From Actinoplanes flavus (GTDB lineage: Bacteria; Actinomycetota; Actinomycetes; Mycobacteriales; Micromonosporaceae): a stretch of DNA of 64,000 nucleotides. Below are positions 26,027 to 35,300 of the stretch, piece after piece (position 1 is the stretch's first letter; each line of letters starts with the position of its first letter). The stretch covers positions 1 through 64,000 of the forward strand of contig NZ_JAGFNS010000043.1 in assembly GCF_017592555.1 (NCBI RefSeq). The letters run 5' to 3'. The notes under the pieces are model-generated. The model did no database searches, was not told where the DNA came from, and saw only the letters and a list, made by a program, of their open reading frames with translations. The translations under genes were made by a program, and so were the position numbers.

Positions 26027-26842
26027 GTGAGGACGCTGATGCTGGCCGTGGCGCTCGTGGTGGCCTGTCTGGCCGTCGCGGCGCTCGGGTTCGCGCTGCG
26101 CCGGGCCCGGCAGCGGCACGAGCGGGCGCTGGGGGAGCGGGGCTGGCTGCTGGAGCGCGAGCGGGAGGCGGCGGCGCTGGCGGCGGTCGGTGCGGAGCGC
26201 GCGCGGATCGCGCGGGAGCTGCACGACATCGTCAGCCACAACGTCAGCGTCATGATCGTGCAGGCGGGCGCGGCGCGGGAGGTGCTGGCGAGCATGCCGG
26301 AGGAGGCGGCGGCGGCGCTGGCCGCGGTCGAGCGGGCCGGGCGCGACACGATGACCGAGCTGCGTCACCTGCTGGGCCTGCTGGCGCCCGCGCCGGACGG
26401 GTCCGGCGAGACCGAGCCGGAGGATCTCGCGCCGCAGCCCAGCCTGGCCCGGCTCACCCCGCTGGTGGACCGGATCGCGTTCGCCGGCCTGCCGGTCGAC
26501 GTCCGGGTCTCCGGCGAGCCGCGCCCGCTGCCGACCGGCATCGACGTGACGGCGTATCGGATCGTTCAAGAGGCGCTGACCAATGCCCTGAAGCACGGCG
26601 CCGGCGGGAAGGCCGAGGTCACCATCCGTTACGCGGAGCACGCCCTGCGGGTCGAGGTGCTCACCACCGGCCCGAGCGTGCTGACCGGCGGCCCACCACC
26701 GGCCCGCGACGGCGACGGCGCGGGCCGTGGTCTCGCCGGCCTCCGCGAGCGGGTCGCCGTCTACGGCGGCGACCTCGACGCCCGGCGCCGTCTCGGCGGC
26801 GGTTACCGGGTCCGGGCGCGCCTGCCGCTGGACGCCCGGTGA
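26027..26842 (+). CDS. Sensor histidine kinase (HisKA_3 family)
   Basis: About 271 aa. A single N-terminal membrane helix (LMLAVALVVACLAVAALGF) is followed by a short coiled segment, the phosphoacceptor box ERARIARELHDIVSHNVSVM with His in E-L-H-D, and a HATPase_c domain with N box RIVQEALTNALKHG and G box GRGLAGLRERV. There is almost no extracytoplasmic loop, so it probably senses within the membrane or through a partner, as in intramembrane-sensing kinases that guard ABC exporters. The GTG at 26027 has AAGG 8 nt upstream. Its stop is 31 bp before the response regulator. Confidence 0.9.
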   Translation: MRTLMLAVALVVACLAVAALGFALRRARQRHERALGERGWLLEREREAAALAAVGAERARIARELHDIVSHNVSVMIVQAGAAREVLASMPEEAAAALAAVERAGRDTMTELRHLLGLLAPAPDGSGETEPEDLAPQPSLARLTPLVDRIAFAGLPVDVRVSGEPRPLPTGIDVTAYRIVQEALTNALKHGAGGKAEVTIRYAEHALRVEVLTTGPSVLTGGPPPARDGDGAGRGLAGLRERVAVYGGDLDARRRLGGGYRVRARLPLDAR

Positions 26843-26873
26843 TCACCGCACCGACCCGGCCGTGGAGGGCCGT

Positions 26874-27560
26874 ATGACCGACATCGGGGAAGAACCGGGC
26901 GGGGAGCGGGTGCCCCGGGTGCTGATCGTCGACGATCAGGAGCTGATCCGGACCGGGTTCCGGCTGATCCTCACCGCCCGCGGCATCGAGGTGGTGGGTG
27001 AGGCAGCCGACGGGGCCGCCGCCGTCGACGCCGAGCGCCGCCTCCAGCCGGACGTCGTCCTGATGGACATCCGGATGCCCGGGGTGGACGGGATCGAGGC
27101 CACCCGCCGCATCCTGGCCCGCAACCCGCGCTGCCGCATTCTCATGCTGACCACCTTCGACCTGGACCGTTACGTCTACACCGCCCTGGCGGCGGGAGCC
27201 AGCGGCTTCCTGCTCAAGGACGTGACGGCCGACCACCTGGCGGCGGCGGTGCGCCTGGTCGGCACCGGCGACGCCCTGCTCGCCCCGTCGATCACCCGGC
27301 GGCTGGTGGAGCGGTTCGCGGGCGAGGAGCAGCCCCCGGCGGTGCACCGTGACCTGGCCCATCTCACCCCGCGCGAGCGGGAGGTGCTCACCCTGCTGGG
27401 GCGGGGCCTGTCCAACACCGAGCTGGCCGAGACGCTGACGCTCAGCGAGGCGACCGTGAAGACCCACGTCGCCCGGATCTTCGCGAAACTGGAGCTGCGC
27501 GACCGCGCCCAGGCGGTGGTTCTGGCGTATGAGACCGGACTCGTCACACCATCCGGTTGA
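26874..27560 (+). CDS. NarL/LuxR-family response regulator
   Basis: A 228-aa regulator. The receiver domain has VLIVDDQELIRTGF with the acidic pair, the phospho-accepting Asp in VVLMDIRMPGVDG, Thr in ILMLTTFD and Lys in GFLLKDV. The C-terminal LuxR-type helix-turn-helix is LTPREREVLTLLGRGLSNTE followed by EATVKTHVARIFAKL. The ATG at 26874 has GGAGGG upstream. It is the cognate partner of the preceding kinase and a likely activator of the divergent ABC exporter; the pairing is inferred from position and family, not shown. Confidence 0.9.
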   Translation: MTDIGEEPGGERVPRVLIVDDQELIRTGFRLILTARGIEVVGEAADGAAAVDAERRLQPDVVLMDIRMPGVDGIEATRRILARNPRCRILMLTTFDLDRYVYTALAAGASGFLLKDVTADHLAAAVRLVGTGDALLAPSITRRLVERFAGEEQPPAVHRDLAHLTPREREVLTLLGRGLSNTELAETLTLSEATVKTHVARIFAKLELRDRAQAVVLAYETGLVTPSG

Positions 27561-27580
27561 ACGCTCGTTAAGCTGTGGCC

Positions 27581-28723
27581 ATGACCGTGGATCGCATGCT
27601 TCCCACCCCTGAAGCGCACGACCTGCTCGACCTGACCGCCGAACTCGCCACCCGCGAGCTCGCCGGCAAGGTCGACGACTTCGAGGCGCGCGGCGAATTC
27701 CCCCGAGACGTGCTGCGCACCCTCGGCCGATCCGGCCTGCTCGGCCTGCCCTATCCCGAGGCCGACGGCGGGGCCGGCCAGCCGTACGAGGTGTACCTGC
27801 AGGTCCTCGAGATCCTGGCCGGCACGTGGCTGGGCATCGCCGAGGCGGTCAGTGTGCACACCCTGTCATGCTTCCCGGTCGCCGCCTTCGGCACCCCGGA
27901 CCAGCGCAAGATGCTGCCGGACATGCTCGGCGGGGAACTGCTCGGCGCGTACGCCCTCTCCGAACCGCAAGGCGGAAGCGACGCCGCGGCCCTGACCACC
28001 CGCGCGGTCGCCGAAGGCGACGACTATGTCGTGACCGGCACGAAAGCCTGGATCACCCACGGTGGCCGCGCCGACTTCTACAACATCTTCTGCCGCACCG
28101 GCGGCCCCGGCGCCCGCGGCATCTCCTGCCTGCTCGCCGACGCCACCACCCCCGGTCTGCTGCCGCAGGCGCAGGAACGCCTGATGGGGCTGCGCTCGTC
28201 GGCGCCCGCCCAGATCGTGCTGGAGGGCGCCCGCATCCCGCGCGATCGCCTGGTCGGCGCCGAGAACGAGGGCTTCGCGATCGCCATGAAGGCGCTCGAC
28301 GCCGGCCGGCTCGGCATCGCCGCCTGCGCGGTCGGGCTCGCCCAGGCCGCCGTCGACTACGCGACCGGGTATGCGAAGGAGCGCGAGCAGTTCGGCAAGC
28401 CGATCGCCTCGTTCCAGGGTCTCGGCTTCATGCTCGCCGACATGGCCACCCAGGTCTCCGCGGCCCGGGCGCTGCTGCTGTCCGCGGCCCGCCTCAAGGA
28501 CGCCGGCCGTCCGTTCTCGATCGAGGCGGCCAAGGCGAAACTGTTCGCCACCGACATGGCCATGCGCGTCACCACCGACGCCGTCCAGATCCTCGGCGGC
28601 TACGGCTACTCCGCCGACCACCCGGTCGAGCGCTGGTTCCGGGAGGCGAAGGTCCTCCAGATCGTCGAGGGAACCAACCAGATTCAGCGGATGGTGATCG
28701 CTCGGTCGATGACCGGCCGCTGA
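27581..28723 (+). CDS. Acyl-CoA dehydrogenase
   Basis: A 380-aa FAD-dependent acyl-CoA dehydrogenase that introduces the alpha-beta double bond into acyl-CoA thioesters. Signatures are YALSEPQGGSDAAALTT (FAD and substrate site), TGTKAWITHGG, KEREQFGKPIASFQ, and the catalytic base in VEGTNQIQRMVIAR near the C terminus. Length is normal for short- to medium-chain enzymes. ATG 27581 is preferred over a GTG two codons earlier. No electron-transfer flavoprotein gene lies nearby. It is followed by a degraded gene remnant. Confidence 0.9.
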   Translation: MTVDRMLPTPEAHDLLDLTAELATRELAGKVDDFEARGEFPRDVLRTLGRSGLLGLPYPEADGGAGQPYEVYLQVLEILAGTWLGIAEAVSVHTLSCFPVAAFGTPDQRKMLPDMLGGELLGAYALSEPQGGSDAAALTTRAVAEGDDYVVTGTKAWITHGGRADFYNIFCRTGGPGARGISCLLADATTPGLLPQAQERLMGLRSSAPAQIVLEGARIPRDRLVGAENEGFAIAMKALDAGRLGIAACAVGLAQAAVDYATGYAKEREQFGKPIASFQGLGFMLADMATQVSAARALLLSAARLKDAGRPFSIEAAKAKLFATDMAMRVTTDAVQILGGYGYSADHPVERWFREAKVLQIVEGTNQIQRMVIARSMTGR

Positions 28724-28739
28724 ACATAGGCATGGCATC

Positions 28740-29148
28740 CACGCCTATGGATCGGCCGCCTCGGTGGCCACCTGGATCGACCCGGCGGTGCGGCTCGACG
28801 GCAAGGAACAGCGCCGGGTCAGCGGCCGGGTCACCTACTCCTCCGAGAAGATCGACGGCCTGCGTACGCTGCGGATCACCACCAACGTCATCGGGGTGTA
28901 CACGTTCGAGGGCGGCGGGGACACCCCGATCGCCGCATCGCACGACGAGATCCAGTGGGAGTTTCCGCGTCCCGGGCATGTGGATCGGGGAAACGGAGTC
29001 CTCCATGGCGTGGATGGACTGTGCCGCCTCCGAGAAGGGCCTGCTGCGGCCGGGCACCGCCACGTTGGCGCCGGCACCGGCCACCAGTGAGGAACCGGGG
29101 GCGGTCCCGCGGGCCGACCACCCGTTGGACATCACGGACACCTGCTGA
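28740..29148 (+). pseudogene. Frameshifted remnant of an unrecognised protein gene
   Basis: Two consecutive coding-like segments lie in different frames. The first (about 28764-28977) reads PAVRLDGKEQRRVSGRVTY, then GLRTLRITTNVIGVYTFEGG and ASHDEIQWEFPRP. From 28978 the next frame continues MWIGETESSMAWMDCAASE and ends ADHPLDITDTC before a TGA at 29146. Together they read as one acidic, soluble domain interrupted by a shift near 28970-28980. No start codon or upstream partner for the first segment is visible, so the 5' part is also missing. A sequencing error could mimic the shift but not the lost start. The parent family is not recognised. Confidence 0.5.
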
Positions 29149-29179
29149 CCGACGGTTCACCGACCAGTAGTGTGGCGCC

Positions 29180-29635
29180 GTGGAAGAGATCGACCAGGCG
29201 ATCGTGTCGGCACTGACCGCGGACGGCAGGTTGTCGTACACCGACCTGGCCGAGCGGGTGGGCCTCAGCGTGTCCGCCGTGCACCAGCGTGTCCGCCGGC
29301 TCGAGCAGCGCGGCGTCATCAACGGATACACCGCCCGTGTCTCGTACGAGGCGCTCGACCTGCCCCTCACGGCGTTCGTCGCGATCCGCCCGTTCGACCC
29401 GTCACAGCCCGACGACGCCCCCGACCGGCTCGCCCACCTCGCCGAGATCGACTCCTGCTACTCGGTCGCCGGCGAGGACTTCTACCTGCTGCTCGTGCGG
29501 GTGAAGAGCCCGGCCGACCTGGAGCGGCTGTTGCAGGACATCCGCACGGCGGCGAACGTCACCACCCGTACGACGGTGGTGCTGTCCACGCCGTACGAGA
29601 ACCGGCCGCCCCGGATCGCCGCCCCCGAGAGCTGA
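29180..29635 (+). CDS. Lrp/AsnC-family transcriptional regulator
   Basis: A 151-aa feast/famine regulator. The N-terminal helix-turn-helix is LSYTDLAERVGLSVSAVHQR followed by VRRLEQRGVINGY, and the C-terminal RAM (ligand-binding) domain contains CYSVAGEDFYLLLVRVKSPA. These proteins oligomerise and respond to amino acids such as leucine, lysine or alanine. It starts at GTG 29180 with no obvious ribosome-binding site and may be leaderless. It converges on an alanine-type aminotransferase gene, with 7 bp between the stops, which fits amino-acid metabolism. Confidence 0.9.
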   Translation: MEEIDQAIVSALTADGRLSYTDLAERVGLSVSAVHQRVRRLEQRGVINGYTARVSYEALDLPLTAFVAIRPFDPSQPDDAPDRLAHLAEIDSCYSVAGEDFYLLLVRVKSPADLERLLQDIRTAANVTTRTTVVLSTPYENRPPRIAAPES

Positions 29636-29642
29636 GGTTTGC

Positions 29643-30848
29643 TCACTGCCGGTAGTCCGCCAGGAACGCGCCGAGCCGGCTGATCGCGTCGTCCAGCACG
29701 TCGACCGGGGCCAGGAAGACCACGCGCAGGTGGTCCGGCGTGTCGATGTTGAAGCCGGTGCCGTGCGAGAGCAGCAGGTGCCGCTCCTCCAGCAGGTCGA
29801 TGATCATCCGCTCGTCGTCGTGGATCTTGTGGACCGCCGGGTCGAGGCGGGCGAACAGGTAGAGCGCGCCCTCCGGCTTGACACACTCGACGCCGGGGAT
29901 CGCCACCAGCCGCTCCCAGGCGTGGTTGCGCTGCTCGTAGAGGCGGCCGCCGGGACGGATCAGCGCGTTGATGCTCTGATAGCCGCCGAGCGCCGTCTGG
30001 ATCGCGTGCTGCGCCGGCACGTTCGGGCACAACCGCATGTTGGCCAGCAGTTGCAGGCCCTCCAGGTAATCGGTGTCCCGGCCGCTGAAACCGCTGATCG
30101 CCAGCCAGCCGGAACGGAACCCGGCCGCCCGGTACGTCTTCGACAACCCGCCCATGCTGATCATCGGCACGTCCGGGGCCAGCGCGGCGGCCGTGTGGTG
30201 CAGCGCGCCGTCGTACACGATGCGGTCGTAGATCTCGTCGGTGAACACCAGCAGCCCGTGCCGCCGGGCCAGGTCGAGCATCCCCGCGAGGACCTCACGC
30301 GAGTAGACGGCACCGGTCGGGTTGTTCGGGTTGATGATCACCAGAGCCCGGGTGGCGGGCGTGATCCGCGACGCCAGATGCTCCAGATCGGGCTGCCAGC
30401 CGGCGCTCTCGTCACAGCGGTAGTGCACCGCCCGGCCCCCGCACAGCGAGACCGCCCCGGTCCACAGCGGGTAGTCGGGGCTCGGCACCAGCACCTCGTC
30501 GCCGGTGTCCAGCAGCGCCTGCAACGCCATCACGATCAGCTCGGAGACGCCGTTGCCGAGCATCACATCCTCCGGCTGCACGGAGGTGACACCCTGGGTC
30601 TGGTAGTACTGCGCCACCGCGACCCGCGCCGAATAGATGCCGCGGGCGTCGCTGTACCCCTGCGCGGCGGCCAGATTGTGCACCACGTCGGCGACGATCG
30701 GATCCGGCGTGGCCAGCCCCCACGGCGCCGGATTGCCCAGATTCAGCTTGAGGATCTGGTGCCCGGCGTCCTCCAGCTCCTGAGCTCTCCGCAGCACCGG
30801 GCCGCGAATGTCGTAACGGACCGCCTTGAGCCTCTGCGCTTGTTTCAC
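29643..30848 (-). CDS. alaT: Alanine-type PLP-dependent aminotransferase (AlaT-like)
   Basis: About 401 aa, fold-type I aminotransferase resembling E. coli AlaT, which makes alanine from pyruvate and glutamate. Conserved elements are YDIRGPVL, LKLNLGNPAPWG, GYSDARGIYSAR, the PLP-contacting INPNNPTGAVYS and FTDEIYDRIVYDG, the Schiff-base Lys in GGLSKTYRAAGFRSGW, and the late Arg in LRVVFLAP. I chose GTG 30848, preceded by GGGAGAG at 7 nt and aligning with the family start; an earlier start at 30890 would add 14 residues. Substrate assignment is by family resemblance. Confidence 0.85.
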   Translation of the reverse strand: MKQAQRLKAVRYDIRGPVLRRAQELEDAGHQILKLNLGNPAPWGLATPDPIVADVVHNLAAAQGYSDARGIYSARVAVAQYYQTQGVTSVQPEDVMLGNGVSELIVMALQALLDTGDEVLVPSPDYPLWTGAVSLCGGRAVHYRCDESAGWQPDLEHLASRITPATRALVIINPNNPTGAVYSREVLAGMLDLARRHGLLVFTDEIYDRIVYDGALHHTAAALAPDVPMISMGGLSKTYRAAGFRSGWLAISGFSGRDTDYLEGLQLLANMRLCPNVPAQHAIQTALGGYQSINALIRPGGRLYEQRNHAWERLVAIPGVECVKPEGALYLFARLDPAVHKIHDDERMIIDLLEERHLLLSHGTGFNIDTPDHLRVVFLAPVDVLDDAISRLGAFLADYRQ

Positions 30849-30936
30849 CAGGTAACTCTCCCACCCGGCGGTGGCGGTGTCGCGGTCCAACCAGCGACGG
30901 GCGGACTTTCCATCGCCGGTGCTCTATCTTCTCGGT

Positions 30937-31287
30937 GTGGACCTCTACACACGGATCGGTGAGGCGCCCGCGGTCACGGCCGCCGTCGACGCGCTCTACC
31001 GGGTGATTCTCGGCGACACCCGGCTGTCCGGCTATTTCGCCGCGACCGACGTGCCGCGCCTCAAGGAACACATGGTCGCGCTGCTCAGCCAGGTGCTCGG
31101 CGGCCCACAGGAATACAGCGGGCGCGACCTGCGCGGCGCGCACTTCGGCCTGGGCATCACCCCGGCGGACTACGACCTGGTCGGCGCCTACCTGCTCGGC
31201 ATCCTGGCCGGCCTGGGCGTCGACGACGAGGTCCTCACCGCGGTCCGCGGCGTCCTCACGTCCGTCGCCGACGACGTCGTCGGCTGA
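30937..31287 (+). CDS. Group I truncated hemoglobin (TrHbN)
   Basis: A 116-aa heme protein. The 2-on-2 globin pattern is visible: LYTRIGEAPAVTAAVDALYR with a B-helix Tyr, a Phe-Gly-like loop DTRLSGYFAATDVPRLKEH, and the proximal His in RGAHFGLGITPADYD. TrHbN proteins bind O2 and NO and typically detoxify NO. GTG 30937 starts the conserved DLYTRIGE segment; the open frame extends upstream to 30871 with unrelated residues overlapping the aminotransferase gene start. Divergent from the aminotransferase with about 90 bp between the starts. Confidence 0.9.
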   Translation: MDLYTRIGEAPAVTAAVDALYRVILGDTRLSGYFAATDVPRLKEHMVALLSQVLGGPQEYSGRDLRGAHFGLGITPADYDLVGAYLLGILAGLGVDDEVLTAVRGVLTSVADDVVG

Positions 31288-31769
31288 ACCTTACCCACAG
31301 CCCACCAAAGACCATTCGTGGTCAAGCCACGCGTTCCGCTTCACCCCTTTTTTCCGGTACGCGTGACATCGTCCCCACCGCATCACGACCGTCCCGTCCG
31401 CTCGACGCGATCCGCTGCCCACTCCAGCCTGTGCCGCGCCCGCCGGGCGCAGATCGACACACGGGCAGGCCGGCCACATCGCCCCCACCCCCTCTGCCGC
31501 CGGTCGCGGAGATCGGCGCACGAATGGGACGGGCTCTGTTGCCACCGCCCCATTTGCCGCCGGTCGGGGAGATCGTTGTGCGGGCGGGCCCGGTCGGTCG
31601 CCGCGATCTTCCCTGTCTGCCGCCGGTCCCGCAGATTAGTACGTAACCGGCGCCGGGCCTTGCCGTTCTCGCCTCGTCTGCCGCTGGTCGCGGAACTCGT
31701 TGTGCGGGCGGGCCTGCTCCGTGGCCCCGCCCTCCGCCGCCGGTGAGCGGCTCGCCGGCCGGCTCCCGG
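31288..31769. other. Non-coding gap with degenerate 60-bp repeats
   Basis: A 482-bp stretch between the truncated hemoglobin stop and the convergent TetR stop. Open frames here (for example plus 31318-31746) are Arg/Ser/Pro-rich and follow the repeat, so I do not call them. The second half is a tandem repeat described separately. No terminator hairpin stands out. Confidence 0.55.
31494..31752 (+). repeat. About five degenerate copies of a 60-bp unit
   Basis: Copies begin near 31494, 31554, 31616, 31676 and 31734, each with a CTGCCGCCGGTCGCGGAGAT-like start. Several also share a GTTGTGCGGGCGGGCC-like middle. Spacing is 58-62 bp. The intervening sequence is partly conserved, so it is a minisatellite rather than a CRISPR array. 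Confidence 0.65.
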
Positions 31770-32381
31770 TCACGCTGGTCGGATGGTCACGGTCTCGCCG
31801 CTGCGGTCGGGCGCCGCGGCGAAGAGGCGGTCCAGGTGGGAGTCGAGGATGCGGCGCGCCTGCTCCGGCGTGTACTGCCCGCCCAGCAGGTAGACGCCCA
31901 GGCCCTCCATGAGGGCGAGCAGTCCGGCCGCCGCGTTCTCGGGGTCGGGGCACGGCAGCAGTCCGGCGATGAACCCGACCATCTGCTCGGTCTCCTCCCG
32001 TAGCGCCGCGGACGCCGGTGGTCGCACGGCCGTGTACGCCAGGAACGCCAAGGCGACCCGCCCGTCGGCGCGAGTCACCTCGTCCAGGGGAAGCAGCGTT
32101 CGGATGATCGTTTGCAGCAGGTCACGCGGCGACGGCGCGGCGCCCAGGTGAGTGACAGCGTCGGTGACCCGGATCTGGTTACGCTCCCGAACCACATCCA
32201 GCGCGAAGGTCATCATCTCGTCCTTGGTGCGGAAGTAGTGCTGCACCATCCCGGCGGAGACACCCGCCTCGGCCGCGACATGACGCAGGCTGACCGCTTC
32301 GAGGCCCTGCTCGGCGGCGACCCGCATGAGCGCGTCGGCGATCTGGGTACGGCGCTTCTGACGGTCGACCTTCTTGGGCAT
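31770..32381 (-). CDS. TetR-family transcriptional regulator
   Basis: A 203-aa repressor-type protein. The N-terminal helix-turn-helix is RRTQIADALMRVAAEQGLEA followed by VSLRHVAAEAGVSAGMVQHY and FRTKDEM. The C-terminal ligand domain is helical and unassigned. Its start is only 13 bp after the stop of the RPH-like gene, so the two are probably co-transcribed and the regulator autoregulated. The palindromic sites at 35514-35531 and 35550-35566 upstream of that transcript are the natural operator candidates. Confidence 0.9.
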   Translation of the reverse strand: MPKKVDRQKRRTQIADALMRVAAEQGLEAVSLRHVAAEAGVSAGMVQHYFRTKDEMMTFALDVVRERNQIRVTDAVTHLGAAPSPRDLLQTIIRTLLPLDEVTRADGRVALAFLAYTAVRPPASAALREETEQMVGFIAGLLPCPDPENAAAGLLALMEGLGVYLLGGQYTPEQARRILDSHLDRLFAAAPDRSGETVTIRPA

Positions 32382-32394
32382 GGCGTCGATGCTG

Positions 32395-35300
32395 TCACAA
32401 TGCCGTGGTCACGGTCCCGGCCGCACCGTCCACGGTGACCAACTGGCCATCCGTGATCAGCCGGGTCGCACCGGGAACGCTGATGACAGCCGGCAACCCG
32501 TACTCCCGGGCGACGGTGGGCCCATGCGCCATGATCGCCCCCGTTTCGGTGACCAGGGCGGCCGCGGTCAGGAACAGTGGCGTCCACCCGGGATCGGTGG
32601 TGGCCACCACCAGGATCTCCCCAGGCTCGACCCGCGCCTGCCCAGGATCATGGACGATCCGGGCGCGGCCGGTCACCCTCCCTGCCGAGGCCCCAACCCC
32701 ACGGAGTACGCCCAAAGCCCCAACTCCACCCGATCCGTATCCCCGCCCAAACGGCACCTCCCGATCCGATCCGTGTTCCAGCCTGGTCGGCGTGCCTCTG
32801 TCCGTGTCGCTTTCCAGCCTGGTTGGCGTGCCTCCGTCCGTGCCGCTTTCCAGCCTGGTTGGCGTGCCTCCGTTCGTGTCGCCTTCCAGCCTGGGCAGCC
32901 TGCTTCCATCCGTGTCGCCTTCCAGCCTGGTCAGCGTGCCCCCGATCGAGTCACCTTTCAGCCTGGTTGGCATGGTTTTGTCGGTATCGTGCTCCTGCTC
33001 GGACCGTGGATCGCTGTCTGGAATGTGCTGATTTGCGGCGAGCGCTGCCTCGACATCCGTGCCGTCGGACAGCAGAACCGGTGGCACGTGCCGCCGCAGG
33101 CACTCGGCTTGGTACCAGGCTTTCCGCGCGGCGACGACCGCCCGGAGGTCCGCGAGGCCGGCGTCGCTTGTCAGGCTCGGTTCACCCCGAAGACCGGGTG
33201 GGGAACCGGTGCGTCGGCCCGCTGGATCCGGCACCGAACCGGCTGCGGCCGACTCTGCGGCCGCCGCTTCGCCGGGCGTCAGGAACATGATGTCGTCGGG
33301 TTCGGCGAGGCGGCCCGCCGCGACGAGTCGCGCTCCGGTCTCCAGGAGGCGGCGGCGGTCGGCGGCAAGACGGTACAGGCCGGCGAACTTGCCGGACTCC
33401 CGCAGACCGGCCAACTGACGTGCCCGCCGCAGCAGGAACACCGCGAGCGATCCGCGGACCGGGCGCCGTCGCCGAGTGCGGGCGGCCAGGTCGGCCAGCG
33501 CGGTCTCGGCGCGCTCGGCAGCGCGCGCGAAACGGCGATCGGGTGCCTGATCGAGGTCAGTGAGGCGCAGGTAGTTGGCGATCGCGGCGAACACCGGAGC
33601 CGGATCCTCGGACCAGCGTGGAACACCGAGATCAGCCTCCGCGGCGGCCCGATGACCGTAACGGTTAAGGAAGGCTCCCAACCCGATGTCTGGCAGCCCG
33701 CCGCTCAGGTAGAGCGCGGCGAGGTCGGCAGGCGGGGTGCCGAGCAGGAGATCAGCGTGATCGCGGGCGGCATCGGCGAGCCGCCACAACGCCAGGTCCA
33801 TCTCGATGGTCACGTTGTGCGGCAGCCCGCCGAGCACCGTATGGATCTCATCCTCGGTGACGAGGCCGTCGAGCAACCGTCCAGGCAGCGCGGACGCCAG
33901 CATCCCGGCGACGATCGGCCACGTCAGATCATCGGAATCCGACGCCCGGGAGACCTCTGATAACCCAGCTGACGCCGATGATGCTGACGAATTCCGTGCA
34001 GGCGCCGAACTCGAAGGCGGTGGTGACGCCGATGGGCTCGATGGAGACGCCGAGGTCGAAGGCGTTGCCAGCGGGTTTGGTGGAGGTGTCGGGCTTGAAG
34101 GCGTTGCCAGCGGGTTTGGTGGAGGTGTCGGGCTTGAAGGAGTTACCGACGGGCTTGATGGAGGCATCGGGCTTGAAGGCGTCATTGATGGCCTCGATGC
34201 AGGTGGCCAGGTTGAAGGCGTTGGTGATGCCGATGAGCCTGATGAAGGGGACGTGGTTGAAGTCGTCGGCGAATGGGATGAAGTCGGCGTCTCGGATTTC
34301 GCCGTTTCGTCGATGCTCGCTGCGGCAGGTTTGAGGCGGCCCTCGTCCTCGGGCGGGCCGCCCGCACCGGCGAGGCGGGCCACGGCGTCCTCCACGCGGG
34401 CACGGGCCGCGGCAGGGCGGGCGAGCGCGCGGATGATGCCGGTGAGCGCCCGGAATGCGGTGGCCGGGGAGCCGGCGGGCCTGGTCGACCCGCCCTTGGT
34501 GGGTGCGAACCGGGGATCGGCCAGCACGTGTTCCATGGCTGCCTGGGCTCGTGGGCCGAAGTCCACCGCCATGAGCTTGACCAGGCGCTTGCGGGCTGCC
34601 GGGTGGCGGGCCAGGTCGGTGAGATCGCCGTAGAGGCGGCCGCCGATGTCCACGATCTCCGCCCGGACGCCGAGCGACGCGAGCATCGCGCTGATCACGT
34701 CCTTCAGCGTCGCCATCCCCATCGGGGTGACCGGCCGCAACATCCCCTGCACGTGACCGAACTCCACATAGACGCGCGGATCATCACTCACCGGCGGTGC
34801 GGGGAAGAGGGCCGTGATCGGCCGGGACTGGAGCACCCACAGGGAGCCGGCGGGATCGATCGCCCATTCCACGTCCTGTGGGGAACCCCGGTGTCGCTGC
34901 AGTCGCTCGCCGAGGGCCCACAGCTCGGGCATCGCGGTGCCGTCGCCCAGGATCCGGCGGCTCACCGGGCCGCACCCATCGACCACCGACGTGCCTGGGC
35001 CGGCGGCGGACTCCACCATCATCTCGGTGCGGCGGCCGGTGACCGGATTCGCCGTGAAGAGGACGCCGGCCGCCTGCGCCTGAACCATCCGTTGCACCAC
35101 GACCGCCATCCGCACGGTGTCGTGCCCCATGCCCCGGGCGTCGCGGTAGGCCCTCGCCCGCTCGCCGTGCAGCGACTCCCAGCACTGGGCGATGGCGGCC
35201 AGCACCGCCTCGGGCCCGGTGACGTCGAGGACGGTGAGATGCTGGCCGGCGAAGCTCGCGCCGGCCAGATCCTCGGCCGTCGCGCTGGACCGGACCGCCA

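Noticed and set aside
31318..31746. Plus-strand Arg/Ser/Pro-rich frame between truncated hemoglobin and TetR genes
   Set aside because: It follows the 60-bp DNA repeat and has no ribosome-binding site or family features.
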